Of a DNA stretch of 64,000 nucleotides, positions 44,038-56,313 are shown in pieces. The DNA comes from Miscanthus floridulus (taxonomy: Eukaryota > Streptophyta > Magnoliopsida > Poales > Poaceae). The notes under the pieces are model-generated. The model was not told the DNA's origin, searched no databases, and saw only the letters and a list, made by a program, of their open reading frames with translations. The translations under genes were made by a program, and so were the position numbers. Every line of letters starts with the position of its first letter. Positions within the stretch are counted from its first letter, which is position 1. The DNA lies in assembly GCF_019320115.1 (NCBI RefSeq), contig NC_089587.1, positions 87,252,939-87,316,938 of the forward strand. Reading direction: 5' to 3'.

Positions 44038-47000
44038 CACATTCCATCTTGAATAGGAGATAAGTGAAAGAACGATAGAATGACAAGCAAATATGTCGAT
44101 CGCGCACTATGTGCAAAGAGCCTAAATGCCACCCAGGCGAACGAAACCACTAGGAACTCCTCAAGGCTCCAAGAAACATTACTCGCGTGAATCGCTCAAG
44201 AGCACTAGGCACCTCAGCGCATACCTGAACAACATAGCAAGACCACCTCACCTGGGTCCATGGCAACCGCCCCTCCAGAGGAAGGTCCAAGCGGGGAACA
44301 GTAGGTACGCCGCCTCCCTCGGTTGCGGTGGACACGTGCTGTGGCATACGAACATGGATCGCTAGAGCCCGGCAATGGCTTGACGATGAGCCTAACTGGG
44401 TAGAACGACTCACAAGAACCAACAACACAGAGCCCAAAAACAAACCCACACAAAAGCAAGAAGAAGAAGATGTCCACAAAACTCGAAGAGGGACGAAACA
44501 AGGCGCGACGCTGCCAAGTCTAACCTATAGACACTCGGATCACAAAAATAGGGTCATGCTGAGCTGGAGCCCTTGGGTCAACCCCTTAGTAGGGCTACGT
44601 GGCCACAACGTTTGAGCGACCAGACCAGCATCGGTCATGGTTAGTCGACAGCACATAGAAGAATCAAATCCATGAGACACAGGCTAGAAGAAATGTCTTT
44701 AATAAAGAATTCTTAAAGAATCCTAGGCACACCCTAGGGTTATCATCCACCGCTGTGGAGGATCTCCTCCATGTCCATGGCGGAGACAACGGTGTTCGTA
44801 GCAGCGGCGAAGTCATTGACCCACACTGTCTGTTCCTCCCGCCGGGCATGCTCTGGGAACCCAGGCGTCACCCGACGAAGATTCACCCCAGTCCACAGTT
44901 GCATGGCGGCAAGGGCAACATCGGCCCCCTACTAAATCCTTGCTACTACTGCCCGCTCATGGCCCTTCACTACAATGAACCCCCAGAGGCGAGCCGCCTC
45001 CTCTTCATGATGAGAAGCTACCAGTTGTTCCTCCAACACTGGCGACGAGGCAACATGTAGGTCAGAAGCCGCAGATGACTGCCCGGACGACAGGACAAGG
45101 AAAACCCTTACCGATGATGTGGGCCTAGGCATCAGTGGTTGCCACCCGTGCGGCTGCTGTCTCACTCTCTAAGGCACTAAGGGCAACCCTAGCGACATCA
45201 AGGTCGAGCTCTAGCCACCTTGCCTCATGGGCAGCCATGGAAAACTGCCGATTAGCTTCATCCGTCTCGCAAATGAGACGATGAGCTTCCTGCCGGCCGC
45301 CCAAAGACGACAAAGATGAACTCGACCCCATCATCGATGGGGCCCTAGCTGGAGCGCCCCTAGTGGCGCCCCCCAAAGCAGCATGAGACATAGCCCTGAA
45401 GAGCGCTCATGGTCATCCCAGGTCAATGTCAAAACTCAAAACACCACTTAGGTACTTACCCCCGTTCGCACAGCAAACCTCGAGGATGCGGTAGCGGACA
45501 TCTAGCCTTCGACGACCCCTCCCATGGATGATTATCACAATCCATTAACCTGAAGAGGAAGGGAAACTACGAGCACCTGAAAGGCAAAAAGGAAGAAGCA
45601 GCGAGGCACATGCCGAAAGCTGAATGATTCCCTTTGTCGTACTGGTCCTCCTGATTTATAGCTCTAGCTACCAGCCACAGTGGACACCTCAGGCACACGT
45701 GTACTCAACTTCATTTACTAACCATTTTGGAAATCATGCAGAGTAGGTGAAGTGAACGGGGGAGGGGGAAGGCAGAACGACGATTAGTCCATGCAGCAAC
45801 ATGAACCAAGTAAGCTTTGCATTGCCCCACTTCGTCCATATCATTTTGATTCATGTGCCCATATTACCACAGGGCACGACCAGCTCGCAAATAGGCGCCA
45901 TTACACCACAGACATGACTAGGGGAGGCCAACGGCCCCTCGAGATCATGCACTAGAGCGACATGTTGTGACCATGACCCCACATCATGCTTTGGAAACCT
46001 TCTATCAGGCATGGTCCTTAGAAGGGCTTAAGGCCACAATAGGGATAGGGGCAGGGAGGAGATGGGCCCTTACAGCACTAATTGGTGGTGCGGAGCCACA
46101 CAACCATCTCTCCCTATGTTTGAGTTGTCCGCTTTGAAGTCTCTCGGGTTGACCCCCTATGGGGGGAAGCATCTTGCCCTCTGGCCGCTGCGAAGGTGGT
46201 TGGGGACCAATGGGATTGACGGTCGACGATTTATGAGACATCTCACGTGAGGCATAGCCAAACTCCACATCGATTGGGGAGGATATTGGGTCCCTCTCGG
46301 ATTGCCCATAGATCTCAACGAGGCGCACCACTCTGCTCACGTGGTTACCGTGGACATGCCTCTCCTCGCGTGGGGCGAAACGAAACCCGCCTGTAACAAG
46401 GCAACACGACCCCCGGGGTCGGCAAGGACATCGAGGAAAAACGGAGTTGGGTCCCCACGACCCCGAAAGAAGTTAGGGCCAAGCCACGACTAACACCTCC
46501 CTGCGTCCCAGGTCTTGGGCCTAAAGCCTACTTCGACGACTCATAAACCGTTAGAGGTCCAAGACCTCTCTGGGAAAGATCGACGAAGCAAGAGGCCAGG
46601 GCGACGCACAATACGGAACCCAAAGCTTGATCTCGGCTCGATCACATGGAAGAAACAGAAGGTCCAAGACCTTCAAGCCAACGCACGACCGCAAAAAGCC
46701 TTGTGACTGTGCGAAAAAGAGGTCGAGGGGACGATCTCTCGCATCAAATAATTTTTAGGCATCCCTGAGCAAAGGCATAAGCCCGACCGCAAGGGGAGCC
46801 TCAACCTCAAGGGAAAACCTCTCCCCGCTTAGCACCCTCTAATACAAGAACGGGCACACCACCCGCAGGTTGCTAAGAACAAGTATCACCGCGACCGTGA
46901 TACCACGGAGACATTCGGAGGAAAATGTCGTGGGCACAAGGAGGAGCAAGGAACCCCTCGCCAGCCTTCTCACCATGCCACAACCTCGGAGCTAGTGCGC

Positions 47001-47749
47001 AAAGGAGAGGATAGGGTCACCAAGCCTAGAGACCACCACCATCAGGCTTCGAGAAATAGGAGGGAAATGACGAGGCACCCTTAGTTTTCCGAAGAAGTCA
47101 ATTGTGGCCACTGGTTCCAGTGTTTCAGCGAACCCAAACCTAGAGGGTCTTGAGATTGCTAAAACAATTGGGCCTAGAAAGTGGTCTGGGCACCTCCCTA
47201 GCCCCTTCCTACTCACAAGATCCCTTCTAGCGCCAGCTACTGGAAAGGGACACCATCTCTCTCTCATCCTCTCCCTCTCTCTATGGAAAAGGGGGGAGCT
47301 ATCTGTATTCACGGCCATGGATGACTCAAACGGAGAGAAGGCCTCTATTTATAAGCCCAAAGGTGGACCAAACAGCTTGGGACCCCCACGCCGCGTGACG
47401 CACCATGGAAGATCACAGCCAAAGCCAGATGCTCACGTAAGGGCGGAGGAGTCAGGACCCTCCGAAAAGGAAAAACTACAATAGAGTTGATGGACCACTT
47501 GGCTCTGCCTAAGTCATGAACTCTGAAACACGGTACACTAGCGTGGCAGGGCTCGTCAGTCACGTACCGCGTCATTAGGACGTCCTGATGGAACAGAACG
47601 CAACAGCCACCTACCACGTTAAATATGCCAACCCACTAGGGGTCAGGCTACAAAGCTTGACGAAGTCACAACCATGAGCCCACAATCAAACGCACATGCA
47701 TCAGCGCTTTCACGATCACTTCATGGTCGTAAAAACGCTCGAGGGCTAC
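44038..47749 (+). mobile_element. Outer element internal region, right part
   Basis: Resumes the outer element after the chromovirus. No pol motif was recognised. An antisense, coiled-coil-like ORF lies at 45125-45391. The region ends CTCGAGGGCTAC, a purine-containing tract typical before the 3' LTR of RIRE2-like elements. The rest has only short uninformative ORFs. Confidence 0.6.
45125..45391 (-). pseudogene. Antisense coiled-coil ORF of outer element (88 aa)
   Basis: Starts MSHAALGGATRGAPARAPSM and continues ICETDEANRQFSMAAHEARW with an Ala/Glu-rich helical stretch up to ARVATTDA-stop. It is antisense to the element, like the antisense gene of the Tat element at 18.0-21.3 kb, and could be a remnant of such an ORF. 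The stop (TAG, after a DA) sits where CAG could have been. Function unknown. Confidence 0.4.
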
Positions 47750-48921
47750 TATCGGGGTTATAACCCCGAGGTATCTCAGGGTACCAATTAGTTGGTAGGC
47801 CACGTAGCCCACAACTTGTCAGTCAGCGAAGGCCCAAACGACCGTGGCCTAGCAAAAGCTAAGTGGAGCGGGCCAGGCGCCATGGCTGGAGTCATCCCCA
47901 ACCCCTTCCACCTGCCTTAGCACATGGCGCTCGTAAGACGCATGACCTCACCCCATCATGACCCCCGGAAGGGATGGGGAGAGGTAGAGCGCAGCTAGGC
48001 GTGCCTGCTCTGATAAGAGGAAGCATGCCGCACTGACCCCGCATGGATCGAGGGGACAACAGTCACCTTGGCCCAGTCAGACACCATCCTTGTGCCATGC
48101 CGCATCGATGAGACAACACCACACCACGGTGGCAACGGGTACGATACCCACCGTCCAAATATAGACTGACTAGACGCTTGTACGATCCCACCCACTATGG
48201 GATGGGATCCATGACAAGGGACTCGATGAAAAGGCCATCCAGACCGGCAGAGTCCCCCGACCCCGACAATCAGGGTCGTGGTCCTCGGCCCCGCAAAGCG
48301 ACCAAGTGATCGACGACCCAGGGCAGCTACCTACTTTGGGTACAATGCCTCTAGGGACCAGGAGACGATGAGGAAGGCCACGACGGACATCGCATTGCAC
48401 AGGATAGCTGATGAACCACCATCGAGGCTACTATGTCGCCACGACTAGCATGGTAGCACCACGTCACACCCTACCGCAATGTGGCCAGAAGACCATGATG
48501 ATAGCCACGACCAGATGTGCACCAAAAAACCATATAGCTTGCAAGCCAAGTTAGCTAGGTCCTCCATCAGGCTCCTAACCCTTCGGTCGGGAGAACCACC
48601 TCTTTGTACAGGCCCTGGCCCCGAACTCCATATAAGGGCAGCCAGGGCACCCATCTTGCTACGGTTCACATCCTCTACCAATCCATTCATCCACTATCGC
48701 CTAGCATAGGTCCTTTCATCTCTTTCACCATTCTTGCATCCCATTGTAAGAACTTCAGAGCATTCAAGCGAGGAACACGCACTCGATCATCTCTGAGACT
48801 AGATGTATGGCTCCGGCCCGAACCAGTATAAATTCTCGTGTCTATTGGATGCTACCATCGTCTTCCTAGAGCAGCGCAGCAATCGTATAAGTTAACTAGT
48901 CCGGTTTATAAAACACCAACA
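47750..48921 (+). mobile_element. Outer element 3' LTR (1172 bp)
   Basis: Starts TATCGGGGTTATAACCCC (TG changed to TA) and ends AAACACCAACA, followed by CACGT. It is the only uninterrupted LTR of this element and shows where the solo LTR went into its partner (CTACC at 48327-48331). A TATA-like TCCATATAAGGGCAGC lies near 48630. Confidence 0.85.
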
Positions 48922-48926
48922 CACGT
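48922..48926. repeat. Target-site duplication CACGT (right) of outer element
   Basis: Matches 15263-15267 exactly and directly follows the CCAACA end. Confidence 0.85.
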
Positions 48927-50286
48927 ACTCCTACAGTACATCAATAGGCCAATAGCATAATGTTTGAAGCAGCATAGGTCCCACCCATGACGCATGTGCT
49001 CCCTTAGGGCATTTTCAACCCACAAACAACTCCTTGTCTGTATGTTCTTGGAATCTAAAAAGATATGTCGTACAATGTACTATGTGTCTCACTGTCTGCA
49101 AGCTACTTAATGTTTTGCATGTAACCAGAATCAATCATGGATACCGTTTTATATATCATTTCTTGTAATTTCATAGAAAACGGATCAAACATGAATAGGA
49201 TGAACTTCATTATAATATTTTTAAAACATAAATATGAGTCATTTATTATATATGATCACAACATTTTTCTAATTTTCTTTGCTCCCTTGAAGGCTTTTTG
49301 GTGGTCAAATTTTTTATTATAGTGTCACACTAACATGAGTAACTTACCCTAAATTTTGGAGGATTTTATTGAGCACAACCATTTTCTACAAAAATGCACT
49401 TAAGGTTCCACAAAATAAAAGATACATCGAACGTTCAAAGCGTAGCATGTGATCTGTCACTTCTATGTTATATTTCTGGTCGAAAGGAACCTAACAAAAT
49501 TTCAATCATAATTTTTTATTTGATTTCAGTTTTACATAGGCTTGATAAATTTCAGCCGATTTGGGCGTTCTTGAAAAAGAGGAAGAAGCTAATAGACTAT
49601 TTTACGTTGGGAACCCTGAATTTTATGTAAATCATGAGGTCAACTTTTACTATTTATTTCTCTCTTATGTTTTATTACATTGTTTCACCTGGAACCCTCT
49701 AATTCTTCGTATTCTTGTCATTAGCTCCTTGCTAATATATGAAATAAATCGGAACGAACGGCACCGCTATGGCCGGCTGCCGCGCTGTTGCCGCGCCGCT
49801 ACTCACCGAATCACAAACGCACTGCGGCTGCTAAGGCAGCGACGAAGCCGTCTATAGATGTGGGAGCATGAGCCGACATCGTCCTTTTGTGAAGCGACGA
49901 GAGCAGGGTGCCATCTCTAGGCTTCGGCAGAGAGTTTTTGTGGAAAAAAACCCAACATACAGACGGGGTAAAAAGACCCGATGTACATGCCTATAGGTCA
50001 CATATACCACATGCCGACATGCAAGGATCGGAGGAAGTGGTGTGTGTACATGGTGGCCGGCAGCTGAAATGAAGCGCCAGCATTAGCAGGAGTGTCTGCA
50101 TGTCACGACTGGAATCGATCGATTAATTTCACATTCCACTCGTAACTCGCGTCTCCTCAACTCTGTTGTCAAACCATAGGGCTTGGAGGCTCGAGCTCCC
50201 TCACCTTCGTTATTTCATTAATTCGCTTCGTTCCTCGTGTGCGCAAAGCATCCTCTTCACGTTGTCGTGGTGGGGCCCTGCGGTCT
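48927..50286. other. Unassigned sequence between outer element and CACTA element
   Basis: AT-rich to about 49750, then of mixed composition. Short ORFs (up to 98 aa) have no domain character. No terminal repeats or RNA genes were recognised. This is presumably old host DNA that continues the sequence left of 15263. Confidence 0.3.
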
Positions 50287-50289
50287 AGT

Positions 50290-50630
50290 CACTACCAGAG
50301 ATGACTTCTTTGTCGAGTGTCCTAGACTTTGTCGAGTGCTTTTTATCGGGCACTCGGTAAAGAGTTTGTTTGCCGAATGCCAGAGAAAAATCACTCGGCA
50401 AACAACTAGCACTCGGCAAAAAGGTGGTTTGCCGAGTGCCGAACACTCGACAAAGAATAACACTTGGCAAAGACCAGGTTTGCTGAGTGTCAAACAATAA
50501 CACTCGGCAAAGGGCCACCGCCGTTAACGGCCGGCAGCCGCCGTTAATCCTTTGCCGAGTGCCTTCTCCTGACACTCGGCAAAGAGGCTCCTTTGCCGAG
50601 TGTCATTTTTTGACACTCGGCAAACCATAT
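50290..50630. repeat. CACTA subterminal repeats (TTTGCCGAGTGC type)
   Basis: More than a dozen copies of CACTCGGCAAA or its complement TTTGCCGAGTG, in both orientations, occur in 340 bp, several paired as small palindromes. This is the classic subterminal array of a grass CACTA family. Confidence 0.9.
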
Positions 50631-51079
50631 TTTTTTTACTTTTGACCTCCAAATTTTTTCTGCAGTCCTCAAACAATACCTGGTACTCCATGTTCCAATG
50701 TGACATATTTCTTGGACTTTTTCTATATTTCTTTAATTTATTTCATTTAATTGAATTTTCTTGGATAATTCAAATTATAACTGCTAGTCATTCGAATAAT
50801 GAAAAAAATGAATGGAAAAATGATAGTCATGTTATTTAGTATAATGTGAGGCCGTATCCAGGAACAGACCACCAATTTTGAACATCTTGTTCACGAAACA
50901 TGACCATGAACTTGCGGTCGAGTTGTTTTTAAATTCTATAAAAAGCAAACGAAGTCCAAAAATCATGAAACTTGTCAAGATATCATATGTGGAGGCTGTG
51001 ATAAAAAATTGAGGAGGTTTCGCGCAAGTTGTCACGTATGATGATTTTCCCCATGAGCTCTATGGCTACTATATACATG

Positions 51080-51320
51080 CATGCACCGCCGCCGTCGCCC
51101 CGGCCCGCGCCCGCGCCAGGCCCGCCGCCGCCCCCACCCACGCCGCCCCCCGCACCGTGCCACTGGAGGAGGAGGAGAAAGAGAGGAGGAGGAGGAGAGG
51201 AGGAAGGAGGAAGAGAAGGAGGAGGAATGAGGAAGAAGAAGGAGGCGCCAGCCCCGCCGCCGCCTGCGCCATCCCCGGCGCTTCCCCAGCCGTTGCCATG
51301 TCCACCGGCGCCCTAGCCCC
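51080..51320. repeat. Low-complexity GC/purine-rich leader
   Basis: Runs of CCGCC and GAGGAGGA give Pro-, Arg- and Ser-rich ORFs in several frames on both strands. It lies upstream of the transposase in the CACTA element, so I treat it as leader, not coding. Confidence 0.6.
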
Positions 51321-51919
51321 TTCACCACCGCCGCCCTATGATGCCCACTAGGTATGCCCTACCGTCGTCGTCATCGTAGTATTACTAGTAGTTGCGGTAG
51401 TAGTAGTGATAGAGTAGCAGTGGTGGTAGTCATAGGAGTGGTTGTGGCATTGTTATATATATGTGGTTGGATATAATCTTGCGCATGTCGGCCATCGTGC
51501 CATTCATATATATGTGCATGTCGGCCATCATGCCGTTGGTTTTCTTGCAGGTTTTGGACACCTCACCGTGTAGGGGAGGTGCTGCCAAAATTTTGTATTG
51601 ACAGTTTTATGTTTCTTTTTTTATAGAGAAGAGCCCGTCGGAGCGAAGCCAGAGTACCTCGGTGACCCCAATCGCCTTCCTCACCACTACGGGTCTACCT
51701 ACACCGCGTCGCCTCACCACTACACCAACCCACCATGGCCCCGCTAGCCTAACTTCACCGCCACCCTAGGTATAACCCCTCTTTCCATATCATGGTCGTA
51801 GATCACGTAACCCAGTTAGGCGTCTCCCATTCGAAAGAGATACGGTTGAAAATATGCAGATATTTCCATATCTAAAACCGTATATGTTTCGAATTGTCCA
51901 TGCTTTTTGGACAGCCCAT

Positions 51920-52110
51920 GGATGCGTAGGTGGGGTTAGTTTTCATGGTCTGCTCCGATCCGAGACAGAGTTTTGGCATCATCTCCCTGTTGTTCTCCAG
52001 ATACACACTCTCCCTGACAGGACGTGTATTTGGAGAACAGCAGGGAGGTACTGCCGAAATTCTATCTCGGATAGGAGTAGAGCATGGAAACTAACCCCAC
52101 CCACACATCC
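51920..52110 (+). repeat. Long hairpin, two 87-bp arms with 17-nt loop
   Basis: Arm 51920-52006 pairs with 52024-52110 at 73 of 87 positions; most of the 14 differences are transitions. The arms begin GGATGCGTAGGTGGGG and end ..CAGATACAC; the loop starts ACTCTCCC. It lies about 100 bp before the transposase start in the CACTA element. A transcript would form a long double-stranded stem of the size processed into small RNAs. Confidence 0.85.
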
Positions 52111-52208
52111 TCGCGTGGGATTAGGACCTATCCTCACCTATTAGATAGTAGGAACATCGTGTAGATGCAATTGATGTTTATATTACTCGCCGCTATATAC
52201 GTTAGAGG

Positions 52209-55200
52209 ATGGAGGACCGTGAGTGGATGTACACGGGCCGCGCAAGTCAGGGTCAGGTCACCAATGAATGGATCAACAAGACCGATGCTTTCTTGGAATG
52301 GGCATTTGGCGTGGCTGCTAAAGGAGCGAGTAAAATTTGTTGTCCCTACAGCAAATGTGTAAACAGGAAAAGACAAACGAAGAAGGTCATGGGGGAACAT
52401 CTTTGGAAGAATGGATTTATGGCAGACTATACCAGGTGGGTCTACCATGGTGAAGCTGATCGTATGAGAGAGGATGTGGTGAGACCACACGTCGAGGATT
52501 ATGATGCTAATGTCAGGGTAGCAGACATGTTAAATGACTATCACGAGGCATAGTTCGCTGAAGGACGTATGGAGGAGGAGCCAGAGGCAACCGCAAAGGT
52601 GTTCTACGACATGTTTGCCACGACACAGAAACCCCTTCATGGCCAGACAAAGGTTTCTCAATTGGATGCCATTGGACGCATAATGGCGTTAAAGTCCCAG
52701 TATAGCCTGAGTCACGACGCCTTCGATGGTATGTTGACAGTTATTGGTAGCCTGCTTCCAGAGGGTCACCTTCTGCCAAAGAGCATGCACGAGTCATAGA
52801 AACTCCTTCGTGCACTTAAGATGCCGTATGAGCAGATACATGCTTGCCCGAAGGGGTGCGTCCTATTTAGGAAAGAATACGTAGAAGCAAAGTACTGCCC
52901 AAAGTGTAAATCCTCTAGGTTCCTATAGGTAGATTCTAGTGATGGCCAGAAGAGGCAGCTTGACATTCCCATGATAATCCTATGGAACCTTCCATTCATA
53001 CCGAGGATCTAATGGCTATACATGACCGAGGAATCCACGAAACAGATAATATGGCACAAAAATGGCAAATAATACAATCCTGACAGGATGGTACATGGAT
53101 CAGATGGTGAAGCATGGACCCACTTTGATGGCATTCATCATGAGAAAGCTAAAGAGGCTCGTAATGTACGTGTTGCGCTGGCAACAGATGGGTTCAATCC
53201 TTATGGAATGATGGCTGCCCCATACACATGTTGGCCCGTGTTCGTTATCCCCCTCAATCTCCCCCCCCCCCCCGCGCATGCTTTCAACAACAGAACGTAT
53301 TCTTGTCGTTGATAATTTCTAGATACCCAGGGAATAATATGGGTGTGTTCATGGAGCCTGTGATTGATGAATTAGTCCATGCTTGGGAGGAAGGGGTATG
53401 GACATACGACCGAGCTACAAAGAAAAACTTCAAAATGCATGTTTGGTACCACTACTCCCTGCATGACTTCCTGGCGTATGGGATATTCTGTGCCTAGTGT
53501 GTTCACGGGAAGTTCCCATGCCTAGTATGCAAGGAAGGTCTGAGGTTCATTTGGTTATAGAAGGGTGGTAAGTATTCATCGTTCGACGAACATCAGCAAT
53601 TCCTCCCTCTTGACCATGCATTTAGACGAGACATCAAGAACTTTATGAAAGGTGTCATAGTGACAGACCCTACACCATCGATAATGACTGGTTGCCACGA
53701 TTTCGTGAACAGATAGATGGTCTCATGGTCAATCCAGAAGGTGGTTTTGTGGGATATGGTGAGCAACATATGTGGACTCATAAGTCGGGCTTGACTCCGC
53801 TCCCCTATTTTGATGACCTTCTCCTTCCACACAACATTGATGTAATGCACACTGAAAAGAATGTCACCGAGGCACTTTGGGCAACAATCATGGACATTCC
53901 TGACAAGTTAAAGGACAACTGTTAAGGCTAGAGTGGATCTGGCAATGTTATGCGATAGACCAAACCAACATATGAAGCCTCCTAGTCATGGCAAGACATG
54001 GAGAAGGCCTAAGGCCGAATTTTGTCTTGAGCAAGCCCCAAAGGAGGGAAGTACTAGAATGGATGCATACGTTAATGTTCCTTGATGGGTATGCAGCTAA
54101 TCTGAGGAGGGGAGTGAACTTATCTACTATGCGAGTCTTAGGGATGAAGAGTCATGACTACAACATATGGATTGAGTGGCTTCTTCCAACGATGGTTCGA
54201 GGCTATGTCCCTGAGCATGTCTGGCTAGTGCTGGCAGAGTTGAGCTATTTCTTTCGCTAGCTTTGTGCCAAGGAGTTATCTCGAACCGTGATTGCTGACT
54301 TGGAAAGAATGGCACTTGTGTCGTTCTGTAAGTTGGAGAAGATCTTTCCACCCGACTTCTTCAATCTGATGCAGCATTTGATTTTGCACCTCCCATATGA
54401 GGCACGAATGCGGGGCCCATGTAGGTTCGTTGGTGCTATCCAATCGAGAGATGTCTAAAGGTTCTTCGAAAGAAATGTAGAAATAAATGCAAAATTGAGG
54501 CTTCCATTGTAGAGGCATACATTCTAGAAGAGGTGGCAAACTTCCCAACAACATATACTATGGTGACAACCTCCCTAGCGTGCATAATCCACCCCCTCGT
54601 TACAATGCTGGCGAAAATGAATCGAACCTTAGCCTTTTCTAAGGGCAACTCAGAAGCACAAGTGCATCAACCCCCAAGACCTTGAATCATGAAGAGTGGC
54701 GCCATATCATGCTATACTTGTTGACCAACCTTGACGAAGTGGCGCCATACATGCAGTAAGTTCTCAACGAACTTGTTAAATACGCTGTCACTATTTTGCA
54801 TCCAACCCCCTTGTTTCTCATTGGTACAGGGAATTTCTTTATGAATTCTGGCGTCAATCAAGGGATCCTACCCCGCAGCAGCTAGATACCCTTCTTAGAC
54901 AGGGTGCGGGAAATGGAATGCCTGATTTCATTTCTTGGTTCAAACGGAAGGTACTGTCCAATTTAGCTCGTACTTAGTTTGACATTCCAAGTTACTCGTA
55001 CGATGTATCATGCTTGAGCTTGTAGGGCCAGAGGGATGCGTCTATGCATGCCGAGTTGAGATAGGTTGCCGATGGCTTTGCCTATAGGGTCAGGTCATTT
55101 TCTGGTTATGACGTGAATGGATATCGCTTTCGCACAACAAGCTACGCGTAGAGTCGGCCCAATCGAAGAACCGCAAGTTCTAGAGTTTTTACGCCCGGCG

Positions 55201-55796
55201 TTGATGAGGTCGAGTATTATGGAAGAATTGAAGAAATATACGAACTCAAGTTTCATGGTTCCAAACCATTTAATCCTATCATATTCAAATGCCATTGGTT
55301 TGATCCTAAAGTAATGAGATGGACATATTCTAATCTTGGGCTAGTCGAAATTTGACAGGATTATATTATGGCCCAACAGGCCACGCAAGTTTATTATCTC
55401 CCATATGCGTGTCAAACCAAAAGGCATCTTAAGGGTTGGGATATTATGCACAGGGTATCGCCACACGGTAAAGTGCCTATCCCAAATGATGAAGATTACA
55501 ACTTAGACCCAAACACATATGACGGAGAGTTCTTTCAAGAAGAGGGACTAGAAGGGAGGTTTGAGATAGACTTAACCGAAGCGATCGGAATGGAAGTAGA
55601 CAATGAAACGGTTATTGAAGAGGACGCTGGAGATGAGGTGCAAAATGTGAAGGACTTACAAATGCTTGAGCGATTACATTTAGACAATGACAATGGCAAC
55701 ATTGCTCATTCGGATAGTGTTAATTATTTTGACATGATTGATAGTGATGATGAGACTTATGATCCAGCTAATCCCGATCATGAAGATTATTTCTAA
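52209..55796 (+). pseudogene. TNP2-type CACTA transposase
   Basis: Starts MEDREWMYTGRASQGQVTNE. Order: transposase-associated domain with CCPYSKCVN and HLWKNGFMADYTRW (to about 52440); zinc-binding CPKGCVLFRKEYVEAKYCPKC (about 52848); transposase core with VALATDGFNPYGMM and FVIPLNLPP (about 53170-53270); a segment with LPYEARMRGPCRFVGAIQ (DUF4218-like); EYYGRIEEIYELKFHG and FKCHWFDP (DUF4216-like, about 55210-55310); and an acidic tail ending DHEDYF. Stops at 52551, 52797, 53011 and others sit mostly at expected Gln codons, and a frame change occurs at a poly-C run near 53265. It would have cut and moved the element. Confidence 0.85.
53265..53279. repeat. Poly-C run in transposase
   Basis: About 13-15 consecutive C within the transposase; the reading frame changes here, as expected from homopolymer slippage. 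Sequencing error is an alternative. Confidence 0.8.
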
Positions 55797-55917
55797 TACA
55801 TGTAATACTATGTTATTTTGTAATTACATTTTGTTTATTTTGCATCTCTTTCTAAGTACTTCTTGTTTATCTGTGCTTATTGGTTTACTCTTTTTAATTA
55901 CAGGTGATTGAACAAAG

Positions 55918-56280
55918 ATGGTGGACTGTGGGATGAGGAAGCTAGCATCCTCGTACAGAAGGACAATGACCGCTGCACCGGGGGAGAGTAGGAGGAGGAG
56001 CAGCCATAGGAGGGAGCCGTCGCCTGTCGCCCCATCGCGTGAGGAGGAGGAGGAGCAGGTGCCGTAGGAGGACGCCAAGGAGGCGTAGGAGGACACGTAG
56101 GAGGAGGCGTAGGAGAACGCGTAGGAGGAGGCATAGGAGGAAGCGCAGGAGGACGATGATACAGCAGGGGGTTCTGCTTCCTCTAGTATGTCGAGCGTCT
56201 ACTTGCGAGGTCCCGCGAGCCTCCCTCAGCGACCGATACCTCATGAGAGACGCCCACTGATTTGACCCAAGGGGGAAAAG
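55918..56280 (+). pseudogene. CACTA second ORF, first exon (TNPA-type)
   Basis: From ATG 55918 (MVDCGMRKLASSYRRTMTAA) an Arg/Ser-rich start is followed by a Glu-rich repeat in which six TAG codons (56065, 56086, 56098, 56110, 56122, 56134) alternate with GAG-GAG/GAC codons, then SVYLRGPASLPQRPIPHERR. A TGA near 56263 replaces an expected CGA or similar. The exon ends at a GTAAGTAAC splice donor near 56279. Position and layout fit the second CACTA protein that binds subterminal repeats. Confidence 0.6.
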
Positions 56281-56313
56281 TAAGTAACTTTAGATGTTAT
56301 CACTACTTTATAT

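Larger units (their letters stand above)
15268..48921 (+). mobile_element. Outer Gypsy-type LTR retrotransposon (Tat/Dasheng-like LARD) hosting nested inserts
   Basis: The element is bounded by TGTCGGGGTTATAACCCC at 15268 and ...AAACACCAACA at 48921, with perfect CACGT duplications. Its 5' LTR is in two pieces (15268-15849 and 29226-about 29836) and its 3' LTR is whole (47750-48921). Removing the nested inserts leaves about 7.6 kb. The internal region (29837-31337 plus 44038-47749) shows no gag, protease, reverse transcriptase or integrase, so it is probably a large non-autonomous derivative moved by a Tat-lineage partner. The LTR start style and the CTCGAGGGCTACTA sequence before the 3' LTR resemble RIRE2/Dasheng-type grass elements, which is inference. 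Confidence 0.8.

Noticed and set aside
48927..49860. AT-rich ORFs of 60-98 aa
   Set aside because: Composition and length are as expected by chance; no domain, start context or partner gene.
50237..50575. ORFs of 78-96 aa with repeated VLFxECxxK-like words
   Set aside because: They are translations of the CACTA subterminal repeats.
51029..51351. Proline-rich and arginine-rich ORFs
   Set aside because: All frames on both strands are open because of CCG and GAG runs; position in the CACTA leader argues against coding.
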